DNA from: Vicinamibacterales bacterium
GTDB taxonomy: Bacteria > Acidobacteriota > Vicinamibacteria > Vicinamibacterales > UBA823
Length of the DNA: 64,000 bases
Assembly: GCA_036012125.1 (NCBI GenBank)
Contig: DASCOS010000035.1
Location: 1-64,000, forward strand
Direction: 5' to 3'
Shown here: positions 37,255 to 47,288 of the stretch, in pieces
How positions within the stretch are numbered: position 1 is the stretch's first letter
Layout of the letters: every line of letters starts with the position of its first letter
The notes under the pieces: model-generated
Seen by the model: only the letters and a program-made list of their open reading frames with translations
The model's database searches: none
Told to the model about the DNA's origin: nothing
Position numbers and translations under genes: made by a program

Positions 37255-38928
37255 ATGAGTAATACGGCCGCCACTCGTCGAAGTGCTGCGCTGACCGAAG
37301 GGCCGAGTCGAGCACCAGCTCGAGCGATGTTCAAGGCCGTCGGGTTTGATGACGCTGCGCTACAGAAGCCGCTGATCGGCGTGGCCAACACCTGGATCGA
37401 GATTGGTCCGTGTAATTTCCATCTTCGGCAACTTGCTGACCAGGTCAAGCGTGGTATCCGTGAAGCGGGTGGCACTCCAATGGAGTTCAACACGGTGTCG
37501 ATCTCCGATGGCATCACAATGGGCAGTGAAGGGATGCGCGCCTCACTGGTTAGTCGCGAGGTGATTGCTGATTCCATCGAGTTGGTTGTACGTGGAAATC
37601 AATTTGACGGGGTAGTCGTGCTGGTCGGTTGCGATAAGACAATTCCCGGCGGGGTGATGGCGTTGGCGAGGCTTAACATTCCTGGGGTGATTCTGTACGG
37701 TGGTTCGATTGCTCCAGGCACTTGGGAAGGACGCGACGTTACGATTCAGGACGTCTTTGAAGCGGTTGGTGCGCACGGGGCTGGCAAGATTACCGACACA
37801 CAGTTAAAAACGCTGGAGGACCAGGCGTGTCCTGGGGCCGGTGCGTGCGGCGGACAATTCACGGCGAACACGATGGCGACGGTTTGCGAGTTCCTTGGTA
37901 TTTCGCCGATGGGCTCAGCGAGTGTTCCAGCGACTGACACAGGCAAGGATGCGGTGGCGGAACGGGCGGGTCAACTTGTAATGGGAGTGCTTAGCCGAGG
38001 CGATACCGCACGGAAGATTCTGACGAAGGACGCAATTGAGAACGCTATCGCAGCAGTAGCGGCTACCGGTGGGTCGACGAACGCGGTATTGCACTTACTT
38101 GCCATCGCCCACGAGGCGGAGGTTTCGCTCACGCTAGAAGATTTTGACCGGATCAGTAGGCAGGTGCCTTTACTCGCTGACCTCAAGCCGGCCGGGAAGT
38201 TCGTGGCAACCGATCTCTATCGCGCCGGTGGTATCACTTTAGTGGCGAAGAGACTCCTCAATGCGGGTTTGTTGCACCGAAATGCGCTTACGGTGACTGG
38301 TAGAACGCTTGGGGATGAAGCGTCAGATGCTCAAGAAACGCCAGGGCAGGAAGTGGTAAAGCCATTTGATAGCCCACTCAAGCCTACTGGGGGGCTGGTC
38401 ATATTGCGTGGGAATCTTGCTCCGGATGGCTGTGTCGTGAAAGTAGCTGGCTACACCACGGTTCACCACTGTGGTCCGGCCAAGGTTTTCGACAGTGAAG
38501 AGGCCGCCTTTGACGCGGTTGGGCGGGGTGGAATTGTGGCCGGTGACGTGGTGGTAATTCGAAATGAGGGACCAAAGGGTGGGCCCGGGATGCGCGAAAT
38601 GCTTGCCGTGACGGCGGCCATTGTGGGTGCTGGGCTCGGCGACTCCGTTGCGCTACTCACCGACGGGCGATTTTCGGGTGCCACACATGGTCTGATGGCT
38701 GGCCATGTCGCACCCGAAGCTGTTGATGGTGGACCGATCGCAGCGGTTCGAGATGGTGACACTGTTGTGTTTGATATTGAAAAACGCATGCTCAACGTGG
38801 AGCTAAGCGACGATGAAATCGCGAAGCGGGTGCAGGCGTGGCAGCGACTGGCGCCACGCTACGCAACCGGTGTAATGGCAAAATATGCTCGACTGGTTAC
38901 CTCGGCTGCGACGGGGGCGGTCACGTAA
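37255..38928 (+). CDS. ilvD: Dihydroxy-acid dehydratase
   Basis: A 557-residue Fe-S dehydratase catalysing the third common step of valine and isoleucine synthesis. Cluster ligands are in [10 protein letters not shown] and [16 protein letters not shown], and the C-terminal [11 protein letters not shown] is typical. The start is ATG 37255, after AAGGAATGG; it overlaps the stop of a preceding 27-codon ORF as TGATG. It is the first gene of ilvD-ilvB-ilvN-ilvC, an order placing the dehydratase first, and is preceded by a candidate attenuator. It has the usual full length. Confidence 0.95.
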   Translation: MSNTAATRRSAALTEGPSRAPARAMFKAVGFDDAALQKPLIGVANTWIEIGPCNFHLRQLADQVKRGIREAGGTPMEFNTVSISDGITMGSEGMRASLVSREVIADSIELVVRGNQFDGVVVLVGCDKTIPGGVMALARLNIPGVILYGGSIAPGTWEGRDVTIQDVFEAVGAHGAGKITDTQLKTLEDQACPGAGACGGQFTANTMATVCEFLGISPMGSASVPATDTGKDAVAERAGQLVMGVLSRGDTARKILTKDAIENAIAAVAATGGSTNAVLHLLAIAHEAEVSLTLEDFDRISRQVPLLADLKPAGKFVATDLYRAGGITLVAKRLLNAGLLHRNALTVTGRTLGDEASDAQETPGQEVVKPFDSPLKPTGGLVILRGNLAPDGCVVKVAGYTTVHHCGPAKVFDSEEAAFDAVGRGGIVAGDVVVIRNEGPKGGPGMREMLAVTAAIVGAGLGDSVALLTDGRFSGATHGLMAGHVAPEAVDGGPIAAVRDGDTVVFDIEKRMLNVELSDDEIAKRVQAWQRLAPRYATGVMAKYARLVTSAATGAVT

Positions 38929-38975
38929 TCTAGTCCAATTGAGCGCGCTGGTGCTTAGTGCCAGTGGAGGCAGTC

Positions 38976-40685
38976 ATGAAACGAACAGGTGCGCAAATTC
39001 TCTGGGAAGCTTTAGGTCGTGAGGGTGTTTCGACCGTTTTTGGATACCCGGGCGGCGCTATTCTGCCCGCTTATGACGCGCTGCTCGAGTTTCCGTTGAA
39101 GCACGTGCTCGTTCGTCACGAGCAGGGTGCGACACACATGGCCGACGGCTATGCGCGTGCGGGTGGTGGTGTCGGCGTGGCGGTTGCCACGTCTGGACCA
39201 GGGGCGACCAACATGGTGACCGGTATCGCAACGGCAATGATGGATTCGTCGCCAATTGTCTGTATCACAGGACAGGTCGGCAGTAAGTTGATCGGCTCTG
39301 ACGCGTTCCAAGAAACTGATATCACGGGTGTGACGTTACCGATTACGAAACATAACTACTTGATTTCTAGGGCGCAGGACGTTGCTAGGACAGTTAAGGA
39401 AGCGTTTTACGTTGCAAAATCCGGCCGGCCTGGACCTGTATTGATCGATATTACAAAGGACGCCCAACAGGCGAGTTGTGAGGTTGAGTGGGACGACTCA
39501 GAGGTGAAGTTATCAGGCTATCGCCCTGATTTGCGTGCGACCCGAGAGATTTATCAGCAGGCGATTGACATGATCAATGATGCCAAGCGTCCCATTATCT
39601 TCGCTGGTCACGGCATCATGTTGTCGGGTGCGATGGATGTCGTGCGTAGTGTGGCCGAACATGCCAACATTCCGGTCGCAATGACGCTCTTGGGAATTGG
39701 CTCTCTACCGGCGCAGCATCCGTTGAACCTTGGCATGATGGGAATGCATGGCGAGGTGTGGGTGAACTCAGCAATTCAGGAAGCGGACCTAATACTGGGG
39801 TTTGGCATGCGGTTCGATGATCGGGTTACAGGCAACTTGGCAACTTATGCGCCGAACGCCAAGAAAATCCATATCGATATCGACCCAGCCGAATTTAATA
39901 AGAACGTCAAGGTTGACGTCGCCCTAGCTGGTGACCTACGCGTCGTGCTTGAGGAAATGCTACCGCATATTTCGAAAGGTGACCGATCGGCGTGGCTCGG
40001 GACGATCGATGAGATGAAGGGTAATGTAGCGGTACGGGATATCCAGAACTTACCCGATAGTGGGCACCTCTACGCTGCGCATGTCATTAATGATCTCTGG
40101 CGAGTGACTGAGGGGAACGCCGTTGTTGTGACCGACGTCGGTCAGCACCAAATGTGGGAGGCGCAGTACTACAAGCATGAACATCCGCGGTCACTGATTA
40201 CTTCAGGCGGGCTTGGCACGATGGGCTTCGCGTTGCCCGCGGCGGTTGGTGCAAAGTTCGCATGTCCTGAGAAAGAGGTCTGGGCAGTCGTTGGCGATGG
40301 TGGCTTTCAGATGACCCAGGCTGAACTGTCGACGATCGCACAGGAACAGGTGAAGGTGAATATAGCGATCATTAATAACGGTTATCTCGGCATGGTGCGA
40401 CAATGGCAAGAGTTCTTTTATGAGCGACGGTATGCAGCGACACCGCTGATTAATCCTGACTTCGTGAAGCTGGCCGAGGCCCACGGTCTGAGTGGCATTG
40501 CGGTGACAGAGCGTGCTGGCGTTGTGCCTGGAGTCGAGGCCGCCCGTGAGCAGGCTGGCGCTGTGGTGCTCGACTTCAAGGTCGAACAAGAAGATTCGGT
40601 GTTTCCTATGGTACCTGCTGGTGCTGATCTCGATGAAATGATCCGGCGACCGAGCCCGATCGTGGAGACTGCGGCGGACGCGTAG
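38976..40685 (+). CDS. ilvB: Acetolactate synthase large subunit
   Basis: A 569-residue ThDP-dependent acetohydroxyacid synthase, making acetolactate and acetohydroxybutyrate. Motifs include the FGYPGGAILPAYDAL substrate/ThDP region, RHEQGATHMADGYAR with the catalytic Glu, and GDGGFQMTQAEL followed by NNGYLG for ThDP-Mg binding. GGAGG lies five bases before the chosen ATG; an upstream GTG adds six residues. It follows ilvD by 47 bases and precedes its regulatory subunit. Confidence 0.95.
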   Translation: MKRTGAQILWEALGREGVSTVFGYPGGAILPAYDALLEFPLKHVLVRHEQGATHMADGYARAGGGVGVAVATSGPGATNMVTGIATAMMDSSPIVCITGQVGSKLIGSDAFQETDITGVTLPITKHNYLISRAQDVARTVKEAFYVAKSGRPGPVLIDITKDAQQASCEVEWDDSEVKLSGYRPDLRATREIYQQAIDMINDAKRPIIFAGHGIMLSGAMDVVRSVAEHANIPVAMTLLGIGSLPAQHPLNLGMMGMHGEVWVNSAIQEADLILGFGMRFDDRVTGNLATYAPNAKKIHIDIDPAEFNKNVKVDVALAGDLRVVLEEMLPHISKGDRSAWLGTIDEMKGNVAVRDIQNLPDSGHLYAAHVINDLWRVTEGNAVVVTDVGQHQMWEAQYYKHEHPRSLITSGGLGTMGFALPAAVGAKFACPEKEVWAVVGDGGFQMTQAELSTIAQEQVKVNIAIINNGYLGMVRQWQEFFYERRYAATPLINPDFVKLAEAHGLSGIAVTERAGVVPGVEAAREQAGAVVLDFKVEQEDSVFPMVPAGADLDEMIRRPSPIVETAADA

Positions 40686-40748
40686 GAGAATAAGCAGCGT
40701 CTTGGTCAACCTCCTAGCGATGCACACATAAGGACAGGAAAGACAGTT

Positions 40749-41315
40749 ATGCGCCATACGTTCGCCGTCTACGTCGAAGACCTCCCTGGAGTACTGAATC
40801 GGGTCGCTTCACTCTTCCGGCGCCGTGCGTTCAACATCGAGTCGCTTACGGTTGGCCATACCGAAACTGCTGGAGTGTCGCGGATGACAATTGTTGTCGA
40901 CACGGACGAGCATGGTGCGCGACGCCTTGAGGCGAACCTCTATAAGTTGGTGAATGTGCTGCGAGTCGACGACATCACGCTGCGACCGTCGGTGGAGCGG
41001 GACTTGGCAATGATCAAAGTTTTGGCCACGCCTGAGTCGCGTACGCACATCATGCAGCTTGTGGACGTTTTTCGCGCTCGGGTGATAGATGTTGCGCCGG
41101 ATTCGGTAATCATTGAGACGACGGGCACTGAGGACAAGATAGATGGCTTGGTCGAGGTGCTCAAGCAGTATGGCGTCATCGAGATGGTGCGTACTGGATG
41201 TGTGGCCATGGCGCGCGGGCCAAGGCTCGGAGGGTTAGGTGATGTAGCCGAGCGCGCGAGTGGGTTGGGAGACGAAACGTCAACCGACGACAATAACGTT
41301 TCGTATTCGGTGTAA
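40749..41315 (+). CDS. ilvN: Acetolactate synthase small (regulatory) subunit
   Basis: A 188-residue regulatory subunit that activates IlvB and confers feedback inhibition by valine. An N-terminal ACT domain (TFAVYVEDLPGVLNRVASLFRRR region, residues 3-25) is followed by the ALS small-subunit C-terminal domain. The C-terminus extends with an acidic tail (GDETSTDDNN) beyond the usual end of short IlvN/IlvH proteins. It lies in the ilv operon, 63 bases after ilvB. Confidence 0.94.
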   Translation: MRHTFAVYVEDLPGVLNRVASLFRRRAFNIESLTVGHTETAGVSRMTIVVDTDEHGARRLEANLYKLVNVLRVDDITLRPSVERDLAMIKVLATPESRTHIMQLVDVFRARVIDVAPDSVIIETTGTEDKIDGLVEVLKQYGVIEMVRTGCVAMARGPRLGGLGDVAERASGLGDETSTDDNNVSYSV

Positions 41316-41358
41316 TTACGGTTCATTTGATTTTTTATTTTTTGTGAGGCGTTGACGA

Positions 41359-42372
41359 ATGGCAAAGATTTACTACGAAAATTCTGCGGATATAGGACTG
41401 ATTCAGGCGAGGAAAGTAGCAATAATCGGCTATGGGTCACAGGGGCATGCGCACGCACTGAACCTCAAGGATAGTGGAGTTAGCGTAAAGGTAGGGCTCC
41501 ATGAAGGTAGCAAGTCGCGGGCGAAAGCTGAAGAAGCTGGCGTGGAGGTCACATCGGTAGCTGAAGCAGCGAAGTGGGCTGACGTGGTCATGATTCTGGC
41601 GCCGGACACCTCCCAACCGAGGATTTATCAGGACTCCATTGCTCCGCATCTGACCGCTGGCAAGATGCTTATGTTTGGCCACGGTTTCAACATTCGTTTT
41701 AAGACGATTGCTCCTCCGGCCAATGTTGACGTTTCAATGATTGCCCCGAAGGCTCCTGGGCATCGAGTGCGGGAGGTCTATCTTGAAGGTGGTGGGACAC
41801 CGGCACTATTAGCGGTTGAGCAAGATGCCACAGGTGACGCGAAAGCGCTAGCCCTGGCCTATGCAAAAGGGCTGGGTGTGACCCGTGCGGGTGTCATCGA
41901 GACAACTTTTAAGGAGGAAACGGAGACTGACCTGTTCGGTGAGCAGGCGGTGCTGTGTGGCGGAGTGAGTGCGCTGGTCAAAGCGGCGTTTGGAACGCTA
42001 GTCGAGGCGGGTTACCAACCGGAAATTGCCTACTTCGAGTGTATGCATGAGTTGAAGCTGATTGTTGATTTGATGTACCGCGGTGGCCTGAATTACATGC
42101 GTTACTCGGTTAGCGATACGGCTGAGCACGGCGACTATACAGGCGGTCCCCGCGTAGTCACCGATGCGACTCGAGAAGCGATGCGTAAAATGTTAGCCGA
42201 GATCCAAGATGGCACCTATGCTAAGAACTGGATCACGGAAGACGCGAACGGTCGCCCATGGTTCAATGAGGTTCGCACGCAAGAGCAGACCCAGCAGATC
42301 GAGGAGGTGGGCGATGCTCTGCGAAAGATGATGCCCTTTCTTGACGCTGTGACCATTGCCCCAGGGAACTAA
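41359..42372 (+). CDS. ilvC: Ketol-acid reductoisomerase
   Basis: A 337-residue class I enzyme that isomerises and reduces acetolactate using NAD(P)H and Mg. It has the Rossmann motif [13 protein letters not shown] (residues 24-36), then metal/substrate residues in [15 protein letters not shown] and [16 protein letters not shown]. Residues following the second beta strand ([12 protein letters not shown]) contain Ser/Arg/Lys typical of NADPH preference. It follows ilvN by 43 bases across a T-rich gap and ends the ilv operon. GAGG lies before the ATG. Confidence 0.95.
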   Translation: MAKIYYENSADIGLIQARKVAIIGYGSQGHAHALNLKDSGVSVKVGLHEGSKSRAKAEEAGVEVTSVAEAAKWADVVMILAPDTSQPRIYQDSIAPHLTAGKMLMFGHGFNIRFKTIAPPANVDVSMIAPKAPGHRVREVYLEGGGTPALLAVEQDATGDAKALALAYAKGLGVTRAGVIETTFKEETETDLFGEQAVLCGGVSALVKAAFGTLVEAGYQPEIAYFECMHELKLIVDLMYRGGLNYMRYSVSDTAEHGDYTGGPRVVTDATREAMRKMLAEIQDGTYAKNWITEDANGRPWFNEVRTQEQTQQIEEVGDALRKMMPFLDAVTIAPGN

Positions 42373-42440
42373 GAAATCTCCGCTCTAACGGCTATCGCTC
42401 AAACCGTGCCCCAAGACTGAACTTGGTATGATGGCAGGCC

Positions 42441-44033
42441 ATGAGGAGTTGTTGTTTCCGTTGGTCAGCAGTTTTGATCTTGGCGGTCGTCACTGCCTAC
42501 GCAGGCGGTCGTGTCGTAACCGCCCAAGACTCGCCTTTTGATCTCCTAATTATCAACGGCCGAATCATGGACGGTACGGGTAATCCGTGGCGTCGAGCCG
42601 ATATCGGTGTTCGTGATGGTCGGATAGCAGCCATTGGGTTGTTGGGCGATGCTAGGGCCGAACGCCGGATCGATGCCGGCGGTCAACTGGTGACCCCAGG
42701 ATTTATTGATGTTCACTCACATGCCGGGGAGGGTTTGGCGCGTGAGGGACTCGGTCAGGGGAAGCCGTTGCTGGCGCAAGGGATCACCACCGTTGTCGCA
42801 AATCCTGACGGTGGGGGACCAGTTGATCTAGACCAACAACGCCAGTTGTTGGAGTCAAATGGTCTTGGTTTAAATGTCGCACTCCTGATCGGCCATGCTG
42901 CGGTGAGGCGTGATGTGCTCGCAATGGCTGACCGCACACCGACCGAAGAGGAAATGGTCGAGATGCAACGGCTCGTGCGACGCGGTATGGAGGCCGGCGC
43001 TTACGGGCTCTCCAGTGGACTGTTCTACGCGCCGGGCAGCTATGCGACAACAGAGGAGATTGTTGCACTCGGGTCAGTCGTAGCCGAGTTCGGGGGACTT
43101 TATACGAGCCACATTCGTGACGAGTCCAACTATACGGTCGGTCTCGTTGCCGCGGTGAATGAGGTGATTGAGATTGCTGAAGCAAACGGCATGCTCGGCA
43201 TTGTTAGCCATATGAAGGCATTAGGGCCTGATAACTGGGGGCTTTCAGTTGCTGCGACGACTCGGCTCGATGAGGCACGACGACGCGGAGTTGAAGTGTA
43301 TGCCGATCAGTATCCGTATGAAGCGTCTTCCACCGGTCTGTCGGCAGCGCTCCTACCGCGCTGGGCACAAGTGGGTGGTCCAGATCAGCTTAGACGACGA
43401 CTAGCCGATTCGGAGACTCGGATACGTGTTGTTAAGGAAATGCGTGACAACCTTCGGCGTCGTGGTGGTGCTGAGGCGATCGCTGTCTCCTTCTATCAGG
43501 CCGATCCTCAGCTAGAGGGGAAGACGCTCTCAGAAATTGCCGAGGAGCGCGGCCAACCGGCTGTCGAGACGGCTCTCGACCTGATCGCCCGCGGCCGGGT
43601 TTCGATTATCTCATTCAACATGTCTGAGCGGGACATCGCTCACATCATGCAGCAGCCCTACACGATGACCTCAAGTGATGGCGGGCTGGTACCTATGGGT
43701 GCCGGTCGGCCGCACCCGCGTAACTACGGTGCTTTCGCACGAAAACTGGCCCGCTACGTTCGCGAGCGCGAGGTCGTGTCCTTAGAGTTCGCCGTGCGGT
43801 CGATGACATCGCTACCGGCGGCGGTGTTTGGCTTGCAGGACCGTGGTGTCTTACGGATTGGTGCTTGGGCTGACATAGTGATCTTTGACCCGGCTGTGAT
43901 CCAGGATCGAGCGACCTATACGGATCCGCATCAGCTGGCCGAGGGAATCGATGCGGTTGTCGTGAACGGTATCGTCGTCCGTCAGGATGGGCGATTTGTT
44001 GATACGCGACCGGGTCAAGTCTTAAGGAAATGA
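42441..44033 (+). CDS. Exported D-aminoacylase-like amidohydrolase
   Basis: A 530-residue metal-dependent amidohydrolase related to N-acyl-D-amino-acid deacylase. A signal peptide covers about 1-28 (ending VVTAQ). The metal motif is DVHSH near residues 93-97, with further ligands in YTSHIRDES, GIVSHMKALG, and the C-terminal Asp in TSSDGG. It would release D-amino acids from N-acyl forms or hydrolyse a related amide in the periplasm. A TATGAT lies just upstream of the ATG, suggesting its own promoter with a very short leader. It is separate from the ilv pathway functionally. Confidence 0.88.
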   Translation: MRSCCFRWSAVLILAVVTAYAGGRVVTAQDSPFDLLIINGRIMDGTGNPWRRADIGVRDGRIAAIGLLGDARAERRIDAGGQLVTPGFIDVHSHAGEGLAREGLGQGKPLLAQGITTVVANPDGGGPVDLDQQRQLLESNGLGLNVALLIGHAAVRRDVLAMADRTPTEEEMVEMQRLVRRGMEAGAYGLSSGLFYAPGSYATTEEIVALGSVVAEFGGLYTSHIRDESNYTVGLVAAVNEVIEIAEANGMLGIVSHMKALGPDNWGLSVAATTRLDEARRRGVEVYADQYPYEASSTGLSAALLPRWAQVGGPDQLRRRLADSETRIRVVKEMRDNLRRRGGAEAIAVSFYQADPQLEGKTLSEIAEERGQPAVETALDLIARGRVSIISFNMSERDIAHIMQQPYTMTSSDGGLVPMGAGRPHPRNYGAFARKLARYVREREVVSLEFAVRSMTSLPAAVFGLQDRGVLRIGAWADIVIFDPAVIQDRATYTDPHQLAEGIDAVVVNGIVVRQDGRFVDTRPGQVLRK

Positions 44034-44067
44034 AATAATCCTAAGCATGCCAAACAGATGGTTGTAG

Positions 44068-44742
44068 TTAGGCAGGCTGGATATGGGAGGCTAGGAGTTT
44101 CCCCGCGGCTGAACGAAACTCGTCGGTCCACGCGTGGCCGCCGTCAAATACGACCGACTCCACAGTCGCGCCGCATGACGTGAGAAATGACAGATCGGCG
44201 TCGTAGCGCTCCTGCGTAAACCATTCATCGCGTACTCCTCGGCCGATAAGTGTCGGCGGAAGGTCGAGGCTACCTGCCTGCCGAAGTTCGGGCGGAATGT
44301 CCCCTGCTAACACAATGAGACCATCCGACTGATGTCTAATGGCAGAGGCAACGCGGTAGGCCATTGAAGCGCCTTGAGAAAACCCTTCAAACACCATGCA
44401 ACCATTGGTGTCGTGATGTTCCAAGATTTCCTCGACCACTCGATCGATATACCGCAAGTTATCCGCAATTGCCTGCTCCCGGCAAAGCTTGGTCATCCAG
44501 CTTGCGACGACGTGTTGGTGTGTTCGGTCGTAGAACCAATGCAGCGCCTGAACGGAGACCACTAACCATGCTGCTATGCCGGGAATCCGTTCAAGCTGAC
44601 GCAGATGTACGTCGGCGTTTTCTCCGTAACCATGGAAGCCGATGAGAAGTGGGTGAGGCCCTTCGGTATCGGGAAGACGTAGGAGATATCTTCCCTGGGT
44701 AGTGGCACTGACCTTCTTGACGGTTGGGTCAGGGTTCGTCAT
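44068..44742 (-). CDS. Phospholipase/carboxylesterase-type alpha/beta hydrolase
   Basis: A 224-residue cytoplasmic alpha/beta hydrolase. The oxyanion motif GFHGYGENAD lies near 35-44, the nucleophile S122 in GFSQGAS, and the C-terminal Asp-His pair in DEWFTQE and GGHAWTDE. It resembles the carboxylesterase/lysophospholipase YpfH/Est group. Its ATG lies six bases after the PafA-like gene stop, so the two are co-transcribed. The substrate is not known. Confidence 0.85.
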   Translation of the reverse strand: MTNPDPTVKKVSATTQGRYLLRLPDTEGPHPLLIGFHGYGENADVHLRQLERIPGIAAWLVVSVQALHWFYDRTHQHVVASWMTKLCREQAIADNLRYIDRVVEEILEHHDTNGCMVFEGFSQGASMAYRVASAIRHQSDGLIVLAGDIPPELRQAGSLDLPPTLIGRGVRDEWFTQERYDADLSFLTSCGATVESVVFDGGHAWTDEFRSAAGKLLASHIQPA

Positions 44743-44748
44743 GTGTTA

Positions 44749-46359
44749 CTACCGACGGTCATAGTCAGTTAGTGCTTCAATCAGCACTTGGCCATCTGGT
44801 CTAGCGAGCGTGATACCGGCTAAAAAGGCTAGAGTCGGAGCGATATCCTCAGGCGCTGCGATACTTGAGTAAAGTCCAGGAATAACCCCTGGGCCCGCGA
44901 GGACGAGCGGTACACGTGTGTCGTAGTCGTAGCCAGTACCATGATCGGCGGCGCGGATCCATGTGTACCAGTAGGGTTTCGGAATGATGACTAAATCGCC
45001 GCTTCTTCCACGGTAGTAGCTGCGCGCTACCTGTTGGGTGATTTTGTCGCTAAATGGGCCAGGGTGAAGCTCCTCACCGCGGTAGACGCGTTCAATGCCA
45101 GGATATTGTTCGAGAGCGTCGATAACAGCCGCCAGCGTTTTAGGGTTCTCGAGCATTTGGTTATAGACGCCTGGTGCGAAGTAGAACTCGATATGAGTCA
45201 TTCCAACGGCATACTGGCCGGGTCCTAAGATTGATTCGAGTTTGTCATTGACGTGGGCAATTACATCGCGGCGGTTGATCCGGCCAGCATCGATTCCCAT
45301 TTCGGTGGCGTGCTCAGGGACCTGTCCGAGTCCGTGGTCTGCCGATAGAGCGACGACGTATCGGTCTCGTCCCACCTTGCGATCGAGATGGTCAAGGAGA
45401 CGGCCAATTGTCCGGTCGAGTCGGAGATAAATGTCCTGAACCTCCGCGCTGTGTGGACCGAAGTCGTGGCCTACGTAATCGGGAGCAGAAAAGCCCACAG
45501 CTAAGTAGTCTGTACCTGCGCCGGCGCCAAGTGAGAGAGTATCTACCGCTGCGCTAGCGAGACCCGCCACGTATTCGTCTGCCCATGGACTGCGTCGCCA
45601 CGCGTTGTAAAATTCTCGGTCTGGCGTGTCCCCCATGGCATGTGCGAAGTTTTCATTTTCCACCGAGGCGGTCCTTGCCTGATCAGGTAAGGGTGTCCAC
45701 ACGCCCCCGAGGACATCTTCAACTGGATGAGCCAGGATGTAGTCAGCGATGAACGGAACCGGTGCGTCCGTGAATGCCGTGGATGTCGTCCAGACGTTTC
45801 CTGCATCAAACCACGCGACGGCATCACCGCCTTGGCCAGCCAAAGGCACGGCGGCACGCGCTTTAACGGCAAAGGCTGCGACCTGTGCTGGCGGGTCGTT
45901 CTGTAAACGGAGTTCGTCAGCTAGGGTCGGCATCAACATGCTAGCTGGACCATGTTGTTCCCTGGCGTCAGGCCCATAGGATATGGTCACGACGTTGTCA
46001 TCGGCCGTGCAACGGACGCGCTGTCCTGCCGTAGGGTCCCACCAGCCGTCCAGTATCATGCCGTGTGTTCGCGGAATGGTGCCGGTCGCAATTGTTGCGT
46101 GGCCCGCGCAGGTCAACGTGCCGAAGTAAGAATGCTTGGCCTCGCGAAAGACGGCGCCTTCGTCGAGCAGGCGGCGAAGGCCTGCGCTCCACTGATCACC
46201 GTAGCGTTCGAATGAGTCACTACGCATCTGGTCCACCACGAGGATGACAATCAACGACGGTGGTGGAGTCTGGGCGCTGAGTGACCCGGCGATCAAGCTG
46301 ACAAGAACTAATACCAGGCCGGTGAATGTATGCGTGCGCAGAACGTGCATCCAGAACAT
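44749..46359 (-). CDS. Exported PafA-like alkaline phosphatase
   Basis: A 536-residue member of the alkaline phosphatase superfamily. A signal peptide ends near SLSAQ (30). Metal and nucleophile residues fit the Thr-type phosphatases/phosphodiesterases: D43 in VVDQMRSD, T83 in GTLTCAGHATIATG, DYVGHDFG with Asp/His ligands, and ALSADHGLGQ. It would release phosphate from monoesters in the periplasm. It is the first gene of a pair with the esterase. Either of two close ATGs (residue 1 or 4) could be the start. Confidence 0.88.
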   Translation of the reverse strand: MFWMHVLRTHTFTGLVLVLVSLIAGSLSAQTPPPSLIVILVVDQMRSDSFERYGDQWSAGLRRLLDEGAVFREAKHSYFGTLTCAGHATIATGTIPRTHGMILDGWWDPTAGQRVRCTADDNVVTISYGPDAREQHGPASMLMPTLADELRLQNDPPAQVAAFAVKARAAVPLAGQGGDAVAWFDAGNVWTTSTAFTDAPVPFIADYILAHPVEDVLGGVWTPLPDQARTASVENENFAHAMGDTPDREFYNAWRRSPWADEYVAGLASAAVDTLSLGAGAGTDYLAVGFSAPDYVGHDFGPHSAEVQDIYLRLDRTIGRLLDHLDRKVGRDRYVVALSADHGLGQVPEHATEMGIDAGRINRRDVIAHVNDKLESILGPGQYAVGMTHIEFYFAPGVYNQMLENPKTLAAVIDALEQYPGIERVYRGEELHPGPFSDKITQQVARSYYRGRSGDLVIIPKPYWYTWIRAADHGTGYDYDTRVPLVLAGPGVIPGLYSSIAAPEDIAPTLAFLAGITLARPDGQVLIEALTDYDRR

Positions 46360-46385
46360 CGAGTAATTGAGATTGGCGTCTCTGG

Positions 46386-46391
46386 ATTATA
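46386..46391 (-). promoter_or_regulatory. Candidate -10 for the PafA-like phosphatase
   Basis: A perfect TATAAT on the minus strand about 27 bases before the ATG. No recognisable -35 lies at the right spacing, and no Pho-box-like direct repeats are evident, so regulation is unclear. Confidence 0.3.
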
Positions 46392-46583
46392 CCTCGCGCT
46401 GCGACTCTCGAGACACGACCCTTGTGTCAGAATTAGCGGCGCCCATTATTTTTTACACGGGCGTGCGAGCAATTGTCTATCGGTCGGCCCAGTCGAAGAA
46501 GTTTTAGTTCCCTGAAGTCGTCAGATCGAGTACCGATTACAATTGTGTAAGCTATTGGGCGGTGACTACAAGGAGTTTGCCTG

Positions 46584-47219
46584 ATGCATAAAACTGAAAT
46601 GCCTAGCTTAGCGGAGGTCCTGCCAGGCCATGCCGAGCCGATGTATGTACCCGAAACGCATTTCATCAACGGAAACCGTTTGTTGCCACCGTTCCCAGTT
46701 GGGTTCCAGTTAGCCATGTTCGGCCTTGGATGTTTCTGGGGAGGGGAGAAGGCATTCTGGGGCCTGCCTGGCGTGTACTCGACAATGGTCGGTTACGCTG
46801 GAGGTTCGACAGCCAATGCGACGTACTCGGAAGTGTGTACTGGACGCACAGGCCATAACGAGGTGGTCAGAATAGTCTTTGATGCGACAACGATCACATA
46901 TGAGGCACTGCTTCGAACGTTCTGGGAATCACACGACCCGACTCAGGGTATGCGACAGGGAAACGATGTCGGCACTCAGTATCGCTCAGGAATTTACGTC
47001 TATGACGCGAGCCAACAGCACCAAGCTGAGGCGACGCTCGTGGCTTACCTTGGTGCGCTCACCGCCGCTGGCCGCAGTACGCCGATCACGACTGAGATCG
47101 TTGAGGCGCCAGACTTCTATTATGCTGAAGAATACCACCAGCAGTACCTGGCGAAGAATCCCAACGGTTACTGTGGTCACGGGGGGACCGGTGTAGTGTG
47201 TCCATCTACTACACTCTAA
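46584..47219 (+). CDS. msrA: Peptide methionine sulfoxide reductase A
   Basis: A 211-residue repair enzyme reducing the S form of methionine sulfoxide. The catalytic C50 is in [12 protein letters not shown]; Gly replaces the Cys found in the GCFWC forms. Resolving cysteines are available near the C-terminus at C197 and C206 ([13 protein letters not shown]). About 40 N-terminal residues precede the core and show no signal peptide, so it is probably cytoplasmic. AAGGAGT precedes the ATG. An inverted repeat TTACA-ATTG-TGTAA lies upstream at 46537-46550. No msrB adjoins it. Confidence 0.94.
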   Translation: MHKTEMPSLAEVLPGHAEPMYVPETHFINGNRLLPPFPVGFQLAMFGLGCFWGGEKAFWGLPGVYSTMVGYAGGSTANATYSEVCTGRTGHNEVVRIVFDATTITYEALLRTFWESHDPTQGMRQGNDVGTQYRSGIYVYDASQQHQAEATLVAYLGALTAAGRSTPITTEIVEAPDFYYAEEYHQQYLAKNPNGYCGHGGTGVVCPSTTL

Positions 47220-47288
47220 ACCGGCTTGACTTGCGGATTATCGCGTGGCCAATGACCTGGTAGGCTGAATGGGGTGCTTCACCTCACC

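Noticed and set aside
36900-37255. T-box riboswitch ahead of ilvD
   Set aside because: No T-box consensus or specifier-loop architecture is seen; the Leu/Val leader ORF with competing hairpins explains the terminator better.
41316-41358. T-rich run before ilvC as an intrinsic terminator
   Set aside because: No GC-rich hairpin precedes the T-run, and the genes on both sides are in the same pathway.
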